Of a stretch of DNA of 64,000 nucleotides, positions 61,195 to 64,000 are shown piece after piece. The stretch lies in assembly GCA_965276815.1 (NCBI GenBank), contig CBDIBE010000012.1, positions 124,001-188,000 on the forward strand. The letters are read 5' to 3'. Made by a program: the position numbers and the translations under genes. The stretch's first letter is position 1. Each line of letters opens with the position of its first letter. The DNA comes from JAVVHH01 sp965276815 (GTDB lineage Bacteria; Pseudomonadota; Alphaproteobacteria; Acetobacterales; Acetobacteraceae). The notes beneath the pieces are model-generated. The model was not told the origin of the DNA and searched no databases. It saw only the letters and a list, made by a program, of their open reading frames with translations.

Positions 61195-61829
61195 TCGACA
61201 AGGCTTCCCTTCGCACGCCGGGCGCGCCAGCGGGCCCAGGCAAACCGCCCTACAATGAACAGGATCCCCAAAACCACCGCGACGTCGAGCAAGTGGAACA
61301 CGGTCTCGAGCATCGGCGACGTGCTCCAGCGTTCGCCGAGCAAATAGCCGACATAGGCCAGCAGGAAGCACCAGGGCCAGGAGCCCAGGAAGGTGTAGAG
61401 GTGGAACTTGCCTTGCGGCATCCGCGCGATGCCGGCGGGCAGCGCGATGAAGGTGCGGATCACCGGGAGCATGCGCCCGATCAGCACCGCCGCGGCACCG
61501 AAGCGGTCGAAAAACCGGTCGCTGATCTCAAGATCATGGTGCGAAAGCAGCACGTATTTGCCCCAGCGCTCGATCGCCGGGCGCCCGCCCCAGCGGCCGA
61601 CCCAATAGGCGACCGCGGAGCCGAGATTGCAGCCCAGCGCGCCGAGCGTCGCGACCACGATGAGGTTCATCCGCCCCGACGCGACGAGGAAGCCGGCAAA
61701 GGGCAGGATGATCTCGGACGGCAGCGGGATACAGGCCGATTCGAGCGCCATCAGCAGGACCAGCCCGCCATAGCCGCTGGTCTGCAGCACGGAAATGATT
61801 GCGGTCGCGAGGAAGCCCGAGGTGCCCAT
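61191..61829 (-). CDS. DedA-family (SNARE-associated) membrane protein
   Basis: Multi-span inner-membrane protein of 212 residues, of the family now linked to undecaprenyl-phosphate or lipid flipping. It has MALESACIPLPSEIILPFAG (the membrane-reentrant motif with Glu), GCNLGSAVAYWVGRWGGRPA, FDRFGAAAVLIGRMLPVIRT and FIALPAGIARMPQGKF with the conserved Arg. It lies upstream of the histidine phosphatase on the same strand. Confidence 0.92.
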   Translation of the reverse strand: MGTSGFLATAIISVLQTSGYGGLVLLMALESACIPLPSEIILPFAGFLVASGRMNLIVVATLGALGCNLGSAVAYWVGRWGGRPAIERWGKYVLLSHHDLEISDRFFDRFGAAAVLIGRMLPVIRTFIALPAGIARMPQGKFHLYTFLGSWPWCFLLAYVGYLLGERWSTSPMLETVFHLLDVAVVLGILFIVGRFAWARWRARRAKGSLVE

Positions 61830-61877
61830 GGGCGCCCGACTACCGCGGCTGGGCCGCCATGGCCAGACGCAACGATG

Positions 61878-62669
61878 TCACTCCCCGATACTGATCAGCG
61901 CGCCGCGCAGCCGGGCCTGGCGGAACTGCCGGGCGAACACCAGCATCCCGGCGGCCAGCCAAACCAGATTGAGCCCGAACGCCCAGCCCATCTGGTCCCA
62001 GCGCACCACCCCGCCGAGTGCTGCGCGCATGCCCTCAAACACGTGCGACGACGGCAGCGCGAGGGCGACCGGCTGCACTGCCGCCGGCAGCACCGAAACC
62101 GGGTAGAACACCGCGGAAAACGGCGTGAGCCCGAACAGCACCGACCAGGCCAGCGCCTCGGCCCCCGCGCCATGCCGCAAGATCAGGCTGATCACGCCCA
62201 GCGCCACCCACCAGCCCATGATCATCAGGTTGGCAAAGAACAGCACGATCACCGGCCCCAGCGCGAACAGGTTGAATTGGTAGAGCAAGTAGGCCAGCAG
62301 GATCGCCGGCAGCACCCCGATCAACATGCGCGCGAACGAGATCGCCACCAGCGCCGCCAGCATCTCCCAGGGGCGGATCGGGCTGACGAAGAGATGGCCC
62401 AGATTGCGCGACCACAGCTCCTCGAGGAAGCTGATAGCCACCCCCATCTGGCTGCGCAGCGCCACCTCCCACAGCAGCACGCCGCCCAGCAGCGCGCTCG
62501 CCGCCATCGCCGCCCCGCCGCCCATGCGCGCCATCAGGAAGCTCGCCGTGAAGCCCCAGATGCACATCTGCAGCGCCGGCCAATACATCAGCTCAAGCAG
62601 CCGCGGCCAGGACCGGCGGTAGAGCGCCAGATGCCGGTACATCAGCCCCCAAATACGGCGCAGCCTCAT
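61878..62669 (-). CDS. ABC-2 type transporter permease
   Basis: Integral-membrane subunit of 263 residues. It starts MRLRRIWGLMYRHLALYRRS and has about six hydrophobic segments (FTASFLMARMGGGAAMAASA, GVLPAILLAYLLYQFNLFAL, LGPVIVLFFANLMIMGWWVA, ALAWSVLFGLTPFSAVFYPV, LNLVWLAAGMLVFARQFRQA), with PSSHVFEGMRA before the last. This matches ABC-2 exporters. Its ATG overlaps the stop of the ATPase gene. The substrate is unknown; lipid, polysaccharide or drug export are typical. Confidence 0.87.
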   Translation of the reverse strand: MRLRRIWGLMYRHLALYRRSWPRLLELMYWPALQMCIWGFTASFLMARMGGGAAMAASALLGGVLLWEVALRSQMGVAISFLEELWSRNLGHLFVSPIRPWEMLAALVAISFARMLIGVLPAILLAYLLYQFNLFALGPVIVLFFANLMIMGWWVALGVISLILRHGAGAEALAWSVLFGLTPFSAVFYPVSVLPAAVQPVALALPSSHVFEGMRAALGGVVRWDQMGWAFGLNLVWLAAGMLVFARQFRQARLRGALISIGE

Positions 62670-63400
62670 TCGGCGGCTTTCCGGTTGCGCGCGATGTCGA
62701 GGAACACTTCTTCCAGGTCGTCCCGCCCGTAGCGCCCCAGCAGCTCCGTGGGCGACCCCTGGTCGACGATCCGCCCGGTCTTCAGCATGAGCACCGTATC
62801 GCAGAGCCGCTCGACCTCGCCCATGTTGTGCGACGCCAGCAGGATGGTGCAGCCGCTCTCTGCCCGGTATCGCTCGAGCCAGCTGCGCACCATGTCGCCC
62901 GTGTCCGGGTCGAGGCTCGCGGTTGGCTCGTCGAGCAGCAGGATATCGGGCCGGTTGATCAGCGCCTTGGCCAGCGCCACCCGCGTCTTTTGCCCCGCCG
63001 AGAGCTGGCCCGCCGGCCGGGCCAGCAACTCGCTCAGCTCGAGCTGCTTGGCCAGCTCCAAGATCCGCGCCTCCAGCCCGCGCACGCCATAGAGATAGCC
63101 ATACACCCGGAGGTTCTCGGCGACGCTCAGGCGCGAGGGCAGCGCCACGTAAGGCGAGGAAAAGTTCATCCGCGCCAGCGCCGCGAACCGGTCGCGCGCC
63201 ATGTCGTGCCCTAGCACCCGGATCGACCCGGCCGTCGGGATCAGCAGCCCGAGCAGCATCGCGATCGTCGTGGTCTTGCCGGCCCCGTTGCCGCCAAGCA
63301 GCCCGATTGTCCGGGCCGGCGCCACCGCGAAGCTGATATCGTCGACGGCCAGGACCTCGCCGTAGCGCTTGGTCAGGTGCTCGACCCGGATCGCGTCCAC
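62666..63400 (-). CDS. ABC transporter ATP-binding protein, ABC-2 type
   Basis: The ATPase (244 residues from GTG at 63400) has VEHLTKRYGEVLAVDDISFA, Walker A LLGGNGAGKTTT, the Q-loop in MNFSSPYVALPSRLSVAENL, a signature LSAGQKTRVALAKAL (LSAGQ rather than LSGGQ, known in ABC-2 ATPases) and Walker B ILLLDEPTASLDP. The frame is open to 63748 but upstream is a shadow of the reductase. GTG lies 2 nt after the reductase stop, so the three genes form one operon. Confidence 0.9.
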   Translation of the reverse strand: MDAIRVEHLTKRYGEVLAVDDISFAVAPARTIGLLGGNGAGKTTTIAMLLGLLIPTAGSIRVLGHDMARDRFAALARMNFSSPYVALPSRLSVAENLRVYGYLYGVRGLEARILELAKQLELSELLARPAGQLSAGQKTRVALAKALINRPDILLLDEPTASLDPDTGDMVRSWLERYRAESGCTILLASHNMGEVERLCDTVLMLKTGRIVDQGSPTELLGRYGRDDLEEVFLDIARNRKAAE

Positions 63401-63402
63401 GG

Positions 63403-64000
63403 TCAGGACGCGGGCACGCCCTTCGTCGTGGAATACTCGAAGTGCAGCGCGGTGTCGGGATAGACGATCGGGTGGATCGCATGCGCCGCGACCGCGCCCT
63501 CGCTGAAGCCCTGCAGGATCAGCTTGAGCTTGCCGGGATAGTTCACGACGTCGCCGATGGCGAACACGCCGGGCACCGAGGTCTGGCACGTCGCCGGGTC
63601 TACGGTGACGTGGTTGTGCGCGAGGTCGAGCCCCCAGCCGGCGATCGGGCCGAGATCCATCGACAGCCCGAAGAAGGCAAGCAGCCGATCGGCTTGCAGC
63701 ACCCGCGTCTGCCCCGCCAGGTCGGCCACGACCACACCCTGCAGGCAACCATTCTCACCCAGGAGGCCGTGGAGTTGGTAGGGGACGACCAGTTCGCACA
63801 CGCCCTCGTCGGCGGCGGCTTCGAGCTTCGCGGCGGTCTCCGGTGCGGCGCGGAACTTGGCCCGCCGGTGCACGACGAACACCTTTTCGGCAACGTGCGG
63901 CAGGGAGAGCGCCCAGTCGACCGCCGAATCGCCGCCGCCCGCGATCACCACCCGCCGGCCACGGAAATCGTCGCGCCGCCGGACCAAGTACTGCACCGCA
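63403..64000 (-). CDS. Thioredoxin-reductase-like ferredoxin/flavodoxin-NADP reductase, 5' end outside the window
   Basis: FAD- and NADPH-binding C-terminal part, about 198 residues visible. VVIAGGGDSAVDWALSL is the NADPH Rossmann motif, followed by VFVVHRRAKFRA, FFGLSMDLGPIAGWGLDL and the FAD-binding GVFAIGDVVNYPGKLKLILQ with GFSEGAVAAHA. There is no CxxC redox pair as in thioredoxin reductase, which marks the TrxR-like FNR (type 2) group. The N-terminal FAD half lies beyond the edge. It is first in an operon with the ABC-2 exporter genes. Confidence 0.9.
   Translation of the reverse strand, partial: AVQYLVRRRDDFRGRRVVIAGGGDSAVDWALSLPHVAEKVFVVHRRAKFRAAPETAAKLEAAADEGVCELVVPYQLHGLLGENGCLQGVVVADLAGQTRVLQADRLLAFFGLSMDLGPIAGWGLDLAHNHVTVDPATCQTSVPGVFAIGDVVNYPGKLKLILQGFSEGAVAAHAIHPIVYPDTALHFEYSTTKGVPAS

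Overview
The window is high-GC chromosomal DNA packed with short intergenic gaps and ATGA-type stop/start overlaps, typical of an alphaproteobacterium. An IalB-family protein, an RNase E with a long acidic insert, a TrxR-like ferredoxin-NADP reductase, CIRCE-controlled groESL and a his operon carrying DUF2628 and GNAT genes point to Rhodospirillales, probably Acetobacteraceae. That placement is an inference; no rRNA or tRNA gene was seen to confirm it. No insertion sequence, prophage or CRISPR array was recognised.

Layout. 1-3131: groEL (cut by the window edge) and groES behind a CIRCE element, then a divergent membrane fatty-acid desaturase. 3336-5637: a 45-residue basic protein overlapping a DUF1488-like gene, a DUF5872/Rho_N-like protein and an NAD-dependent epimerase. 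5610-9581 (minus): YfgM-like TPR protein, BamB-like lipoprotein, Der GTPase and IalB-like protein, a tightly coupled envelope/ribosome operon. 9760-12428: secreted protein, then CDF transporter, TonB-like protein and PduO-type cobalamin adenosyltransferase. 12478-16913: cobalamin-dependent methionine synthase behind an ArsR-methyltransferase fusion with a palindromic operator. 18039-28647: type I secretion ABC and HlyD subunits, Sel1-repeat protein, a three-module glycosyltransferase, a ChW-like repeat protein and a GT4 enzyme, read here as a surface secretion/glycosylation locus. 28583-33728: cysteine synthase, rhodanese, DUF2272 lipoprotein, RNase E. 34163-38693: amidase, PBP1A, and prfB with an intact programmed frameshift. 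38792-43314 (minus): DUF3830-like gene and hisB-DUF2628-hisH-GNAT-hisA-hisF-hisE. 43444-51370: MBL hydrolase, CHRD protein, two acetyltransferases, DUF5666 protein and an RND efflux pair. 51394-53403: DUF533 and glycine-zipper proteins and PhnF. 53501-59701: C-P lyase operon phnGHIJKLM plus a DUF1045 gene. 59715-64000 (minus): SYLF protein, DedA with a histidine phosphatase, and an ABC-2 exporter downstream of a ferredoxin-NADP reductase (cut by the window edge).

How the genes work together. Cobalamin adenosyltransferase and MetH lie near each other but in separate units, and the MetH operon looks controlled by methionine-cycle metabolites through the ArsR fusion. The phn operon has the complete lyase core but no phnCDE uptake genes in view. 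The 18-28.6 kb locus combines export machinery with glycosyltransferases and repeat proteins and is the least explained system here; its substrate is not in the window. Several translation-level signals stand out: a triplicated 17-bp element making a chain of ATGA re-initiation points, a probable CTG start overlapping the phnM stop, the prfB frameshift, and two ribosome-binding sites inside hairpins.
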